Of a stretch of 62,957 nucleotides of DNA, positions 40,542 through 50,132 are shown in pieces. The stretch's first letter is position 1. Each line of letters starts with the position of its first letter. The notes beneath the pieces were generated by a model. The model was not told where the DNA came from. It ran no database searches and saw only the letters and a program-made list of their open reading frames with translations. The translations under genes and the position numbers were made by a program. The stretch is from positions 1 through 62,957 of the forward strand of contig JARIBI010000154.1 in the NCBI GenBank assembly GCA_029257435.1, in the 5' to 3' direction. This DNA comes from Sporosarcina sp. (GTDB lineage: Bacteria > Bacillota > Bacilli > Bacillales_A > Planococcaceae).

Positions 40542-41402
40542 TTAAGTCATTGAAAGCTTCACGTAAACGATAAAAAATAGAACTGTATAAACAAAAGCAA
40601 AAATCAATAGAAATGTAATAGCACATAACACGAATAGAGATCGGCCGATATCATCCAATACGTCAGAAAACTCAGATGAAGTGAACGGTTCGATCAGCGC
40701 TGCACACCATCGATATAAAAAAGCCAAAAGCAACGTCTGCACGACAGGTAGGATGGCAATCCCCCACAATGTTACTAGTAGCCAGCCTCCCACCATAACT
40801 CCTGCCCCTGATGAATACCGGCCAAGTGTACCCATGCTGTCTGTCACAAATGATCCGACGAACGGAATGTTCTGTCGAATCAATTCCTTCAGAGGCTCAC
40901 TTGCTGCTTCTGAAATTCCCCAAGAAACCGCTCCTCCAGCAGTTATGAAAATCGAGTAGGCAGCAACAATTGATGAAACAACAGCTAATAATGTTGTCCG
41001 CAGCATGTCCGAAAGCTTTGCATACGAAATAAGGGGATTCAGCCGTGTAACAATATCAAACAGCAACGCAGCCGTGACCAAAGGCAATAACAATCTATCT
41101 GCAAAAAACACAGCTCCATTTGCAAACAACAGCAGCGCAGGCTGAAAGTTCAGCAGGCTAAGTGCATTTCCCGAAATTGCCATGCCTGCAGTCAATACCG
41201 GATAACTCGTAACAAATAACATGGCGATGGACTTCATGAGTTGCTGAATAAGCAGGAGCTGTTCAAACGCGGGACGGAGTACTACTAGAATAATCACGAT
41301 ATAGAGCAGCTGCTTCGTCCACTCCGAGAACGAAGGGAACAAATAATTCAAAACCGTTGCCATCAGAGCAATGATCAGTACGACGATGAAGCTATAAACC
41401 AA
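40542..41402 (-). CDS. spoIIIAE: Stage III sporulation protein AE (N-terminally short)
   Basis: This is a multi-pass membrane protein of the A-Q complex, with about seven hydrophobic helices and the conserved segments PFVGSFVTDSMGT and FLYRWCAALIEPF. It lacks the signal peptide and about 100 residues found at the start of the B. subtilis protein. TTG at 41402 has no ribosome binding site. A strong GGGGGAGG instead precedes an in-frame ATA at 41435-41433 that would add ILDFLQSLLSG. True initiation may be at that ATA, or the start may be mutated. Confidence 0.8.
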   Translation of the reverse strand: MVYSFIVVLIIALMATVLNYLFPSFSEWTKQLLYIVIILVVLRPAFEQLLLIQQLMKSIAMLFVTSYPVLTAGMAISGNALSLLNFQPALLLFANGAVFFADRLLLPLVTAALLFDIVTRLNPLISYAKLSDMLRTTLLAVVSSIVAAYSIFITAGGAVSWGISEAASEPLKELIRQNIPFVGSFVTDSMGTLGRYSSGAGVMVGGWLLVTLWGIAILPVVQTLLLAFLYRWCAALIEPFTSSEFSDVLDDIGRSLFVLCAITFLLIFAFVYTVLFFIVYVKLSMT

Positions 41403-41451
41403 TCCACTAAGCAGTGATTGCAGGAAATCGAGTATGGTTATCCTCCCCCAT

Positions 41452-41850
41452 TCACGGCGTTATGAGCGCAGTGAGTGTCTGTATGAGATTGACGAGCTCA
41501 GGCAGCCAGAAGGACAGGATGGTAATTTTGACTACAAATTGAGCTAAGTTTGCAAACGATGAATATCCGGATTCAGACAAATGCTGTGTAATCGACTCTG
41601 AAATGAAAAACAAGAATGCGCTCATTAATAACAGTTGCCCATACGGCTCAGGGACACCGTGAAAAATATCACTTAACTTTTTAATGAACGGGATCAAAAC
41701 TTCCATCATGATATAAGCAAAAACGAAAAGATATAGGGCACTATACAAGATTGGATGCAACTGCGGGACTGCAAAACGGATAATGAGCAGCAACAAAAAA
41801 ACGGCGAGTAATTGGAAAAGGAGTGCCATTACATTGCCAAAGAAAGCCAT
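41452..41850 (-). CDS. spoIIIAD: Stage III sporulation protein AD
   Basis: This 132-residue membrane protein is of normal length, with four hydrophobic helices including LLFQLLAVFLLLLIIRFAVP and ILSFWLPELVNLIQTL. It overlaps spoIIIAC by 22 bases, a typical coupled arrangement in this operon. Confidence 0.88.
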   Translation of the reverse strand: MAFFGNVMALLFQLLAVFLLLLIIRFAVPQLHPILYSALYLFVFAYIMMEVLIPFIKKLSDIFHGVPEPYGQLLLMSAFLFFISESITQHLSESGYSSFANLAQFVVKITILSFWLPELVNLIQTLTALITP

Positions 41851-42038
41851 TGGAAGAACTCGGAGATTTCGGTAAAGAAAATCTTCAAAAAGCGGATCAT
41901 TTCAACTGCAATGTACAAATAAGCAATGAAAAACAAGAAAAAAGAGAACTCTTTCTTACCTGTCTGTTCAAAAAAGATGTGCAAACAACCGATAACCAGT
42001 CCGATGCCGGCAATTCGCAGCAGGTCATTCAATTCCAT
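41829..42038 (-). CDS. spoIIIAC: Stage III sporulation protein AC
   Basis: This 69-residue protein has two membrane helices (DLLRIAGIGLVIGCLHIFF and FSFFLFFIAYLYIAVEMI). ATG at 42036-42038 follows AGGAGGAGG. It is the first gene of the operon here: the spoIIIAA ATPase and spoIIIAB genes that should precede it are absent, and efp lies upstream instead. Confidence 0.9.
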   Translation of the reverse strand: MELNDLLRIAGIGLVIGCLHIFFEQTGKKEFSFFLFFIAYLYIAVEMIRFLKIFFTEISEFFQWLSLAM

Positions 42039-42060
42039 CCGGCGATCCTCCTCCTGTTTC

Positions 42061-42089
42061 AATATACGCACGTGCATTAAACAATATGA
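42061..42089 (-). promoter_or_regulatory. Sigma-E-like promoter of the reduced spoIIIA operon
   Basis: On the minus strand TCATATT (42089-42083) matches the sigma-E -35 consensus KMATATT fully. CGTATATT (42068-42061), 14 bases on, matches five of eight positions of CATACAAT. The transcript would start almost at the spoIIIAC ribosome binding site. Confidence 0.6.
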
Positions 42090-42130
42090 AAAAAAGCTTG
42101 CCCATTCAATTTGAGTGGGCAAGCTTTTTA
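42087..42130 (-). terminator. Strong terminator between efp and spoIIIAC
   Basis: AAGCTTGCCCA and TGGGCAAGCTT form an 11-base-pair stem with T tracts on both sides. It ends efp transcription, so spoIIIAC needs its own promoter. Confidence 0.9.
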
Positions 42131-42164
42131 TAGAGTAGTTATAGTAAAGTAGGAAGCAATGAGA

Positions 42165-42722
42165 TTACGCGCGGGAAACATATTCTCCTTCTTCTGTGTT
42201 AATGATAAGTTTGTCACCAATGTTTACGAAGAATGGAACTTGTACTGTAAGGCCTGTTTCAAGTTTCGCTGGTTTTGAACCGCCGCTTGCAGTGTCGCCT
42301 TTAATACCAGGTTCAGTTTCAGCTACTTCAAGTACTACTGTAGAAGGTACTTCAACACCAAGAACTTCTTCTTTGTATTGAATAACGTGCACTTCCATGT
42401 TTTCCTTCAAATAGTTCAACTCTTCTTTAATCTGCTTTGTAGGCAATTCAATTTGCTCAAAACTTTCGTTATCCATGAAGACGTGATCGTCACCATTCGC
42501 ATAAAGATATTGCATACGCTTATTGTCAATTTGTGCTTTCGCAACTTTCTCTCCAGCACGGAACGTCTTCTCGTTCACGTTGCCTGAACGCAAGTTACGT
42601 AATTTTGAACGTACAAAAGCAGCACCTTTACCTGGTTTAACGTGTTGGAATTCCATTACGCGCCAAATATCGCCGTCTACTTCGATTGTCAAACCTGTTT
42701 TAAAATCGTTTACTGAAATCAT
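42165..42722 (-). CDS. efp: Translation elongation factor P
   Basis: This 185-residue, three-domain tRNA-mimic relieves ribosome stalling at proline runs. It starts [19 protein letters not shown], and the modification loop is [12 protein letters not shown], with Lys at the tip as in Bacillus. GGAGG precedes the ATG. Confidence 0.96.
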   Translation of the reverse strand: MISVNDFKTGLTIEVDGDIWRVMEFQHVKPGKGAAFVRSKLRNLRSGNVNEKTFRAGEKVAKAQIDNKRMQYLYANGDDHVFMDNESFEQIELPTKQIKEELNYLKENMEVHVIQYKEEVLGVEVPSTVVLEVAETEPGIKGDTASGGSKPAKLETGLTVQVPFFVNIGDKLIINTEEGEYVSRA

Positions 42723-42742
42723 CTTGTTTCCTCCAATAGCTC

Positions 42743-43801
42743 TTATAAAATTTGCAGTTCTTTTGTACAGTGAGTTAACCGTTCACAACCATTTTCTGTA
42801 ATTACGAGATCGTCTTCAATCCTTACGCCTCCGATACCCGGCAAGTAGATTCCAGGTTCAGCAGTAACCGTCATATTAGGCTCCAGCACTGTTTCAGAGC
42901 GGAAAGACAGTCCAGGGGCTTCATGAACTTCCAGACCAATTCCGTGACCCGTAGAATGACCAAACGCCTCACCATACCCTTTTGAAGCAATGTAATCCCG
43001 TGCAATCGCATCTGCCTGGATGCCGGTCATCCCCGGTCTAATGCCTTCAACTGCTAATTTCTGTGCAGCAAGGGTTATCTCATAGACTTCCCGCATTTTT
43101 TCCGATGGTTCACCGACAGCCACTGTTCGCGTTATGTCAGAGATGTATCCATTATACAACGCACCATAATCCAATGTCACGAGTTCTCCAAATTGAATTT
43201 TTTTGTCAGTCGCAACACCATGAGGAAGTGCTCCCCGAACGCCTGAAGCGACTATTGTATCAAATGATGATGATGTCGCTCCTTGTTTACGCATAAAGAA
43301 CTCCAATTCGTTTGCTACCTCTAGTTCCGTCATCCCAACTTTGATGAATCCGCAAATATGCGTAAATGCATCATCTGCAATTTTTGCAGCCTGCTTTAAA
43401 ACTTCTAATTCCTCTGGGGTTTTAATGATCCGCAGTTTTTCCACAAGACCAGCAGTCGGAATGAGCTCAGCTGACACTTTACTTTTATACAGCTCGTACA
43501 TCCCAAATGTTACGTCTTCTTTCTCAAATCCTAAACGCTTTACTTTCATCTGCTCAACTTGCTGGGCTACTTCCTCTATAATTGTTTTTTCATGTTGAAC
43601 AATACGGAAGTCTTTAATTTGTGCGGCAGCTTGCTCCATATATCTAAAGTCGGTAATGAACACCGCATCATCTTTAGAAATGATTGCTGCACCGGCAGTT
43701 CCGGTAAATCCAGTCATATAGCGGCGGTTATATCCACTTGTAATGAATACCGCATCCAATTCTTTTTCTGCAAGCAAACCTCTAAGTTTAGCAAGTTTCA
43801 A
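42743..43801 (-). CDS. M24-family Xaa-Pro peptidase (YqhT-like)
   Basis: This 352-residue metallopeptidase has an N-terminal creatinase-like domain and a C-terminal pita-bread domain. Metal ligands are in [32 protein letters not shown] and TAEPGIY. The TTG at 43799-43801 (KLAKLRGLL) is preferred because AAGGGA is then nine bases away; an ATG three codons earlier abuts that site. It is probably co-transcribed with aroQ and efp. Confidence 0.92.
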   Translation of the reverse strand: MKLAKLRGLLAEKELDAVFITSGYNRRYMTGFTGTAGAAIISKDDAVFITDFRYMEQAAAQIKDFRIVQHEKTIIEEVAQQVEQMKVKRLGFEKEDVTFGMYELYKSKVSAELIPTAGLVEKLRIIKTPEELEVLKQAAKIADDAFTHICGFIKVGMTELEVANELEFFMRKQGATSSSFDTIVASGVRGALPHGVATDKKIQFGELVTLDYGALYNGYISDITRTVAVGEPSEKMREVYEITLAAQKLAVEGIRPGMTGIQADAIARDYIASKGYGEAFGHSTGHGIGLEVHEAPGLSFRSETVLEPNMTVTAEPGIYLPGIGGVRIEDDLVITENGCERLTHCTKELQIL

Positions 43802-43806
43802 AATAA

Positions 43807-44247
43807 TCATTCCCTTTCCATTTTGCGAATTAAAGCAAGCGCACCCAACAGATAGCCATCGGTACCTAATCCTGAAATTTGTCCCGCACATACAGGAGCG
43901 AGCATAGAGTTTTGCCTGAATGATTCTCGATTATGTATATTCGAAATGTGTACTTCCACGACTGGTAAGTTTACAGATGCAACAGCATCCCGAATAGCAA
44001 TACTAGTATGCGTGTATGCACCAGGGTTAAAAACGATTCCGTATGTGCCATCGTCTGCCGCTTGATGAATACGGTCGATCAAAGCACCTTCATGGTTCGA
44101 TTGAAAACACGACAACCCGATATTATGATCCATGCACAGCGCGCGAATACGACCTTCAATATCCTCGAGTGTTTCATGACCATAAACATCGGGTTCCCGT
44201 TTTCCTAATCTGTTTAAATTAGGTCCATTTAATAACAACAAATCCAC
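43807..44247 (-). CDS. aroQ: Type II 3-dehydroquinate dehydratase
   Basis: This 146-residue shikimate-pathway enzyme has the catalytic Tyr loop GPNLNRLGKREPDVYG, then FQSNHEGALIDRIH, NPGAYTHTSIAIRDA and VEVHISNIHNRE. It starts with GTG. The pathway's shikimate kinase gene lies at 51557-52117. Confidence 0.95.
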   Translation of the reverse strand: MDLLLLNGPNLNRLGKREPDVYGHETLEDIEGRIRALCMDHNIGLSCFQSNHEGALIDRIHQAADDGTYGIVFNPGAYTHTSIAIRDAVASVNLPVVEVHISNIHNRESFRQNSMLAPVCAGQISGLGTDGYLLGALALIRKMERE

Positions 44248-44307
44248 TGCCTATCAACCCCTAGCCATTTTCCTTTCTATTTTATCACAACATTTTGACG
44301 AGGTAAC

Positions 44308-44736
44308 CTATTTCGCATTCTTAGGCAGCTCATTTTTCATATAAATTGCAGTACCTGCAAGAAACCTGAATATAATGGCTGCAAGGCTAAGAAAGGGGAT
44401 TGAAACCGACTTGAATGCAGATCCGAAAGAAGCGGGTCGTGAAATTGTCCATTCCACTGCACAAACAATGATAACCGCTAGTAATATCGAAGTGATGGAT
44501 GGCGGAATTCCTGCAGTGAAATGCAGAACACTGTAAAGGACCATGAAAAGCAGGCTTAAAACAATAATTAATACAACCCATTTTACAATCGGAGAGTCTG
44601 TAGCAAGGAAGTTCCATTTGCGGGACCATCCAATTGGTGACCATTTAACAAAGTGAAAGACTTTCAAGAACTTTAAACTCAATGCTGTTAGTAACGCAGC
44701 AAACAACGAGGTCCACAATAGTGTAGGTATATGCAT
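44308..44736 (-). CDS. yqhR: YqhR-like membrane protein
   Basis: This 142-residue protein has four hydrophobic segments and no known motif; its position divergent to yqhQ and before aroQ is the same as in B. subtilis. Function unknown. ATG at 44734-44736 follows AGGAGGG. Confidence 0.78.
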   Translation of the reverse strand: MHIPTLLWTSLFAALLTALSLKFLKVFHFVKWSPIGWSRKWNFLATDSPIVKWVVLIIVLSLLFMVLYSVLHFTAGIPPSITSILLAVIIVCAVEWTISRPASFGSAFKSVSIPFLSLAAIIFRFLAGTAIYMKNELPKNAK

Positions 44737-44870
44737 AGCTGTTCCCTCCTGCTCCAAGTGTCGCCGGTTCTCCTGATTTTAAACGTGATGGTGGAGCAAT
44801 CTCTTGTTTTCCTGTACAATAAGAACATTGATACAAAATTGAGACTTTAAAAAGAAAGTGTGGGCTGTGC

Positions 44871-45851
44871 ATGGAAGAGAATCAGAAATCACCTGCTTAT
44901 GGCGGTCAGGCTCTAATAGAGGGCGTCATGTTTGGAGGCAAACAACATACAGTAACCGCTATACGTCGTAAAGATGGCACGATTGATTATTTTCACGTAC
45001 TGAAAGAGAGCAGCCCGGTTCGTCAAAAGTTAAAAAAGATCCCTCTAGTCAGGGGAATTGTCGCACTAGTCGAGTCAGCAGGACTCGGCTCAAAACATCT
45101 GACCTTCGCAAGTGATCATTATGATGTAATGCCTGGTGAAGAAGTTGACAATTCGGATGAAGAATCATCAAAGCTGACAATGATTTTAGGAGTAGCAGCG
45201 GTTGGTGTACTTTCCTTTCTATTTGGGAAATTCGTCTTCACACTATTCCCAGTATTTCTTGCCGGACTTTTCCACCCGATCTTCCCAGGAAAAACTGCTC
45301 AAATTCTGTTAGAAACATTGTTCAAACTAACTCTCTTATTAAGTTATGTATCATTAATATCCATGACGCCTTTAATTAAAAGGGTTTTCAAATACCACGG
45401 TGCAGAGCATAAAGTCATCAATGCCTATGAAAACAACCTTCCCTTAACCGTTGAGAATGTCCAAGCTCAATCACGATTGCATTATCGATGCGGCAGCAGT
45501 TTTTTGCTGTTCACAGTGATAGTCGGGATGTTTATCTATTTCTTAGTTCCAACAGACCCGTTCTGGTTACGAATTGTGAATCGGATTCTTCTAATCCCTG
45601 TTGTCCTTGGAGTATCGTTTGAAGTACTTCAAATTACGAATGCTGTGCGAAATATTCCAGTGCTGCGATTCTTAGGATATCCCGGGTTATGGCTTCAGCT
45701 GTTAACTACAAAAGAGCCAGAAGATGATCAAGTAGAAGTTGCGATTGCCTCGTTCAACAAATTACTTGAGATTGAAGTACACGGCGAGGAAGTTTTAACT
45801 GACCCGTCCCCTTTAACTCCTGAGAGTGAAATGAGTACAGTGAATTTATAA
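44871..45851 (+). CDS. yqhQ: DUF1385 membrane protein YqhQ
   Basis: This 326-residue protein of the DUF1385 family has the conserved start YGGQALIEGVMFGGKQHTV, a central KYHGAEHKVINAYE, and four to five membrane helices. Its function is unsettled. The ribosome binding site is weak, and no clear -35 box was found, although TACAAT occurs at 44815-44820. Confidence 0.9.
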   Translation: MEENQKSPAYGGQALIEGVMFGGKQHTVTAIRRKDGTIDYFHVLKESSPVRQKLKKIPLVRGIVALVESAGLGSKHLTFASDHYDVMPGEEVDNSDEESSKLTMILGVAAVGVLSFLFGKFVFTLFPVFLAGLFHPIFPGKTAQILLETLFKLTLLLSYVSLISMTPLIKRVFKYHGAEHKVINAYENNLPLTVENVQAQSRLHYRCGSSFLLFTVIVGMFIYFLVPTDPFWLRIVNRILLIPVVLGVSFEVLQITNAVRNIPVLRFLGYPGLWLQLLTTKEPEDDQVEVAIASFNKLLEIEVHGEEVLTDPSPLTPESEMSTVNL

Positions 45852-45853
45852 TG

Positions 45854-45894
45854 AAAAAGGAAGGCATCCCGTAAACGGAGCCTTCCTTTTTTCA
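45854..45894. terminator. Bidirectional terminator between yqhQ and lipM
   Basis: AAAAAGGAAGGC and GCCTTCCTTTTT pair around a 14-base loop, with T tracts on both strands; it separates two converging genes. Confidence 0.88.
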
Positions 45895-46725
45895 TTTTCG
45901 ATAAGTCCATGCATCATTTGCATATTTTCGATTTTCAATTTCTTCGACAACCCTTACCTGGTCACTCGTGAGTTCATAAGGTACGAGTTCTATATCAAGA
46001 GCTTTTTCAAAGCCCTGCGAGAAAGCTGACAAACATTCTGAAACAGTTATGGCCCGGTCTGTTAATCGGTCGATTGCGACTGCTTTATCAGGAAGTCCTT
46101 TTCGTACTTGCTCTCTTATTTCTTCTGATTCAAATTTAAACAGGGAAACAAGTTTGTCCTCATTCAAACTAAGTAAAATTGCTCCGTGCTGCAAAATCAC
46201 TCCTTTTTGACGAGTTTGTGCACTTCCTGCCACTTTTTTCCCTTCTACAACGAGTTCATACCAACTGGAAGTGTCAAAACAAACCCCGCTCTTCGGGCGT
46301 TTCAACTGTTCCGACACTAGTTCTGAAGGAACTGAAAAGGAAGCATCCAGCCCCAGATTGAGGAACCCTTCTAATAATCCGCCTGAAATGACCCGATATG
46401 CTTCTGTCACCGTTTCAGGCATGTCTGGATAGTCTTCAGAAACAATCACACTGTATGTAAGTTCGTGTTCATGCAGAACCCCCCTGCCTCCTGTAGGTCT
46501 ACGCACAAAACCTAATCCATTTTGCTTCACGGCTTCCATATCGATTTCTTTGGATACACTTTGAAAGTAACCGATTGAGAGCGTCGCAGGATCCCATTCG
46601 TAAAAACGGAGAACTGGTCCAATCTCCCCTTTGCTGTGCCAGTCAAGGAGCGCTTCGTCCAAAGCCATATTAAAAGATGGAGAACACTTGCCTGACTGTA
46701 TATAATTCCATTGAATTTTACTCAT
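45892..46725 (-). CDS. lipM: Octanoyl-ACP:protein N-octanoyltransferase LipM
   Basis: This 277-residue enzyme of the lipoate-ligase fold moves octanoyl groups from ACP to GcvH. The acyl-binding Cys149 is in [10 protein letters not shown] and the Lys at about 163 in [31 protein letters not shown] is also typical. Its neighbours include the glycine cleavage genes, which use the lipoyl product. Confidence 0.92.
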   Translation of the reverse strand: MSKIQWNYIQSGKCSPSFNMALDEALLDWHSKGEIGPVLRFYEWDPATLSIGYFQSVSKEIDMEAVKQNGLGFVRRPTGGRGVLHEHELTYSVIVSEDYPDMPETVTEAYRVISGGLLEGFLNLGLDASFSVPSELVSEQLKRPKSGVCFDTSSWYELVVEGKKVAGSAQTRQKGVILQHGAILLSLNEDKLVSLFKFESEEIREQVRKGLPDKAVAIDRLTDRAITVSECLSAFSQGFEKALDIELVPYELTSDQVRVVEEIENRKYANDAWTYRK

Positions 46726-46772
46726 TTCCCCCCGCCTTTCCCTTCATAACGAATTCAATTTTATCATTGCAA

Positions 46773-46801
46773 TTGAACATGTGCCACTTAATCTTTATAA
46801 T
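46773..46801 (+). promoter_or_regulatory. Sigma-A promoter of yqhL
   Basis: TTGAAC (46773-46778) and TATAAT (46796-46801) are 17 bases apart, 31 bases before the start codon. Confidence 0.75.
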
Positions 46802-46831
46802 GAAGAATGAGATAGAAAGGGGAAAAATGCT

Positions 46832-47218
46832 TTGAATGCTAATCTTTATATTTTAATAGGACTTTTGGTTGTAATGATTGCTTATTTCATCATTACGGCG
46901 CTTCGGCTCCGAAAAGCGGTTACGAATTTGACGCAAGAGGAATTCATTGAAGGATACCGAAAAGCGCAGCTGATCGATGTACGTGAACCAAAAGATTTTG
47001 ATGCTGGCCACATACTTGGCGCCCGCAACATTCCGTACACACAATTGCGACAGCGGTATAAAGAAATTCGTCCTGACAAACCCGTTTACTTGTATGACCA
47101 AAATGGAGGTAAGAGCGCGCGGACAGCTCTATTCTTGAAAAAGAAAGATTACACGCAGCTCTACCATTTACAAGGCGGCTTCCGTACATGGTCAGGTAAA
47201 GTGAAAAGTAAAAAATAA
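46832..47218 (+). CDS. yqhL: Membrane-anchored rhodanese-like protein YqhL, no catalytic Cys
   Basis: This 128-residue protein has one N-terminal membrane helix (about 5-24) and a rhodanese domain (LIDVREPKDFDAGHILGARNIP). The active-site loop reads YLYDQNGGKSAR: Asp89 (codon GAC) stands where active rhodaneses have Cys. It is therefore likely to be non-catalytic, perhaps a binding module. It starts with TTG nine bases after AAGGGG; an ATG just upstream ends at once. Confidence 0.88.
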   Translation: MNANLYILIGLLVVMIAYFIITALRLRKAVTNLTQEEFIEGYRKAQLIDVREPKDFDAGHILGARNIPYTQLRQRYKEIRPDKPVYLYDQNGGKSARTALFLKKKDYTQLYHLQGGFRTWSGKVKSKK

Positions 47219-47223
47219 TGAGA

Positions 47224-47257
47224 TGAAAAGGACCGAAGCCTGAGGGCTTCGGTCCTT
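47224..47257. terminator. Bidirectional terminator between yqhL and gcvPB
   Basis: AAAAGGACCGAAGCC and GGCTTCGGTCCTTTT form a perfect 15-base-pair stem with a four-base loop, between two converging genes. Confidence 0.9.
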
Positions 47258-47260
47258 TTG

Positions 47261-48745
47261 TTATGCTTTCACTAATTCTTCTTCTGTCTGGGGTGTGTAA
47301 CGAAGCACAGGCTTCCGCGCTGCTTTCGTTTCATCCAAACGACTAATAACGGTTGTATGAGGTGCCTCTTGAACAATCTCCGGGTTTTCTTCCACTTCTT
47401 TCGCAATTTGTATCATTGCATCGATGAACGAATCCAGCGTTTCTTTCGACTCAGTTTCAGTTGGCTCAATCATCATGCCCTCTTCAACATTAAGCGGGAA
47501 ATAAACTGTTGGCGGGTGGAACCCAAAATCGAGCAGCCGTTTTGCCATATCAAGTGTACGTACACCAAGTTTCTTCTGGCGACGGCCCGATAATACAAAC
47601 TCATGCTTACAGTGCTGCGGGTATGGAAGATCGAAATACGGTTCCAAGCGACGCATCATGTAGTTCGCATTCAGCACAGCATTTTCAGTAACTGCCTTCA
47701 AACCGTCTGGTCCCATTGAGCGAATATACGTATACGCACGCAAGTAAATTCCGAAATTCCCATAGAAAGGTTTCACACGTCCAATAGATTTTGGAACATC
47801 ATAGTTGAACGTGTATACGCCATCGTTCTTTTCCAATATCGGTTTTGGCAAGAAAGCTGCAAGATCTTCCTTCACACCTACCGGACCTGAACCCGGACCG
47901 CCGCCGCCATGTGGTCCTGTGAAGGTCTTATGCAAGTTCAAGTGTACTGCATCAAAGCCCATGTCCCCAGGTCGCGCCTTTGACATGACAGCATTCAAGT
48001 TGGCGCCATCATAATATAACTTCCCGCCAGCTCTATGGACTATTTTCGCCATTTCCATAATGTGTTCTTCAAAAAGACCAAGAGTATTCGGGTTCGTTAA
48101 CATTAGAGCCGCAGTATCATCTCCAACCTTAGCCTTTAAGTCTTCGATATCTACAAGACCGTTTTCATCGGAGTTAACGGTAACTGTATCAAATCCTGCT
48201 ACTGTTGCAGATGCTGGATTTGTTCCGTGTGCAGAATCTGGAACGAGCACTTTAGTACGCCTTGTATCTCCATTGGCTTCATGGAATGCACGAATCATCA
48301 TCAACGCAGTCCACTCACCATGCGCTCCAGCTGCCGGCTGAAGTGTAACTTCATCCATCCCTGTAATTTCACAAAGATGTTCTTGCAAATCGTAGGCAAC
48401 TTCCATTGCTCCTTGTACAGTTGACTCATCTTGCAACGGATGAATATTTGAGAAACCTGGAATACGCGCAACCGCTTCGTTAATCTTCGGATTGTATTTC
48501 ATCGTACATGAACCAAGCGGGTAAAATCCTGTGTCAACGCCATGATTCCGGTTCGATAGAGCAGTATAGTGACGCATAATATCTAATTCCGAAACTTCTG
48601 GAAGTGCAGCATCTTCTTTACGAACTAACGATTCGGGCAGGAGTGCTGACAAATCTACTTCAGGAACATCCAAATCCGTCAGGCTGTATCCAATACGCCC
48701 CGCTTTTGAAACTTCAAAAATGAGTGGTTGGTTTTCGTTATGCAT
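47261..48745 (-). CDS. gcvPB: Glycine dehydrogenase subunit 2
   Basis: This 494-residue pyridoxal-phosphate subunit of the P protein carries the cofactor Lys in [18 protein letters not shown]. Other landmarks are [14 protein letters not shown] and the substrate loop [12 protein letters not shown]. The ATG at 48743-48745 overlaps gcvPA by eight bases, with GGAGG in front. Confidence 0.96.
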   Translation of the reverse strand: MHNENQPLIFEVSKAGRIGYSLTDLDVPEVDLSALLPESLVRKEDAALPEVSELDIMRHYTALSNRNHGVDTGFYPLGSCTMKYNPKINEAVARIPGFSNIHPLQDESTVQGAMEVAYDLQEHLCEITGMDEVTLQPAAGAHGEWTALMMIRAFHEANGDTRRTKVLVPDSAHGTNPASATVAGFDTVTVNSDENGLVDIEDLKAKVGDDTAALMLTNPNTLGLFEEHIMEMAKIVHRAGGKLYYDGANLNAVMSKARPGDMGFDAVHLNLHKTFTGPHGGGGPGSGPVGVKEDLAAFLPKPILEKNDGVYTFNYDVPKSIGRVKPFYGNFGIYLRAYTYIRSMGPDGLKAVTENAVLNANYMMRRLEPYFDLPYPQHCKHEFVLSGRRQKKLGVRTLDMAKRLLDFGFHPPTVYFPLNVEEGMMIEPTETESKETLDSFIDAMIQIAKEVEENPEIVQEAPHTTVISRLDETKAARKPVLRYTPQTEEELVKA

Positions 48746-50084
48746 GGACGGCCTCCATTTCCTGCACAAGTGCATCAATCTCTTCTTTTGTCCGTTGCTC
48801 AGTCACTGCGAATAATGCGTGATTTTCCATTCCTGCATATGTCAAACTAAGGTCGTATCCGCCGATGATACCTTGCTCCAGCAATTGGCGGTTCAACTCT
48901 TTCACTGAACGCTTGCAATCTACTACGATCTCGTTAAAGTGTGAATTTCCACCAAGGACTGTAAAACCAGCTTTTTCGAATGCTTGCTTAGCATAATGAG
49001 TTTTTGCATAGTTTTGGTAGGCAATTTCACGTGCACCAGTTTTGCCTAGAGCTGTCATTGCAACAGAAGCAGCAAGTGCGTTCAAAGCTTGGTTTGAGCA
49101 AATATTGGAAGTGGCTTTATCACGTCGAATATGCTGTTCACGTGCTTGTAATGTAAGCACATAGCCTCGTCGACCTTGATCGTCTGTTGTTTCGCCTACC
49201 AGACGTCCTGGAACTTTACGCATCAATTTCTTAGTTACTGCGAAATAGCCGCAATGCGGTCCGCCGAATTGTTCAGGGATGCCGAAAGGTTGCGCATCTC
49301 CAACTGTGATGTCTGCTCCAAGCTCGCCAGGAGGTGTAAGAATACCAAGGGCCAATGGATTGGATGATACGACAAACAATGCACCATTGTCGTGTGCCAG
49401 CTCCCCGATTGCCTGCAATTCTTCAACCTGACCGAAGAAGTTCGGATATTGCACTAGAACAGCAGCCGTATCATCAGCCAGCAATTTCTTTAATTCTTCG
49501 ACGTCTGTCACACCATCTTTTTGCGGGATCGTGATCACTTCAATCTGCTGGCCATCGGCATAAGAGCGAACTACATCGCGGGATTCAGGATGTACCGTTT
49601 CAGAAACAAGTAGTTTTTTGCGTTTTGTATGCCCTGCTGCAAGAGTTCCCGCTTCTGCAAGTGCAGTACCGCCGTCATACATGGAAGAGTTTGCAAGATC
49701 CATTCCTGTCAATTCACAAATCATCGTTTGAAATTCAAAGATTGCCTGAAGCTCCCCCTGGGAAATTTCCGGCTGATACGGTGTATACGCTGTATAAAAT
49801 TCAGATCTGGAAATAACATGGTCGACAATTATCGGCTTATAGTGATCATAAACGCCTGCTCCAAGAAAGGACGCATACTGTTTAGAATCTGCATTTTTAG
49901 CAGCAGCTCTTGAAAGCTCTTTAAGTAAAGCAGATTCGGATTTAGCTTCTTTAATCGCTAAATCTCTTGTGAAACGAACATTTTCAGGTATATCTGCGAA
50001 AAGTTCATCAACAGATGAAATTCCGATTACTTTCAGCATTTCCGCGCGGTCGGCTTCTGTCATTGGCATGTAACGATGCATCAT
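48738..50084 (-). CDS. gcvPA: Glycine dehydrogenase subunit 1
   Basis: This 448-residue partner of GcvPB forms the split glycine decarboxylase of Firmicutes. Diagnostic stretches are [31 protein letters not shown] and [24 protein letters not shown] precedes the ATG. Confidence 0.96.
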   Translation of the reverse strand: MMHRYMPMTEADRAEMLKVIGISSVDELFADIPENVRFTRDLAIKEAKSESALLKELSRAAAKNADSKQYASFLGAGVYDHYKPIIVDHVISRSEFYTAYTPYQPEISQGELQAIFEFQTMICELTGMDLANSSMYDGGTALAEAGTLAAGHTKRKKLLVSETVHPESRDVVRSYADGQQIEVITIPQKDGVTDVEELKKLLADDTAAVLVQYPNFFGQVEELQAIGELAHDNGALFVVSSNPLALGILTPPGELGADITVGDAQPFGIPEQFGGPHCGYFAVTKKLMRKVPGRLVGETTDDQGRRGYVLTLQAREQHIRRDKATSNICSNQALNALAASVAMTALGKTGAREIAYQNYAKTHYAKQAFEKAGFTVLGGNSHFNEIVVDCKRSVKELNRQLLEQGIIGGYDLSLTYAGMENHALFAVTEQRTKEEIDALVQEMEAVHA

Positions 50085-50132
50085 AATCTTTTCCCCTCTT
50101 TCCCTTTGTACGGAGATACTATCCGCTTCACT

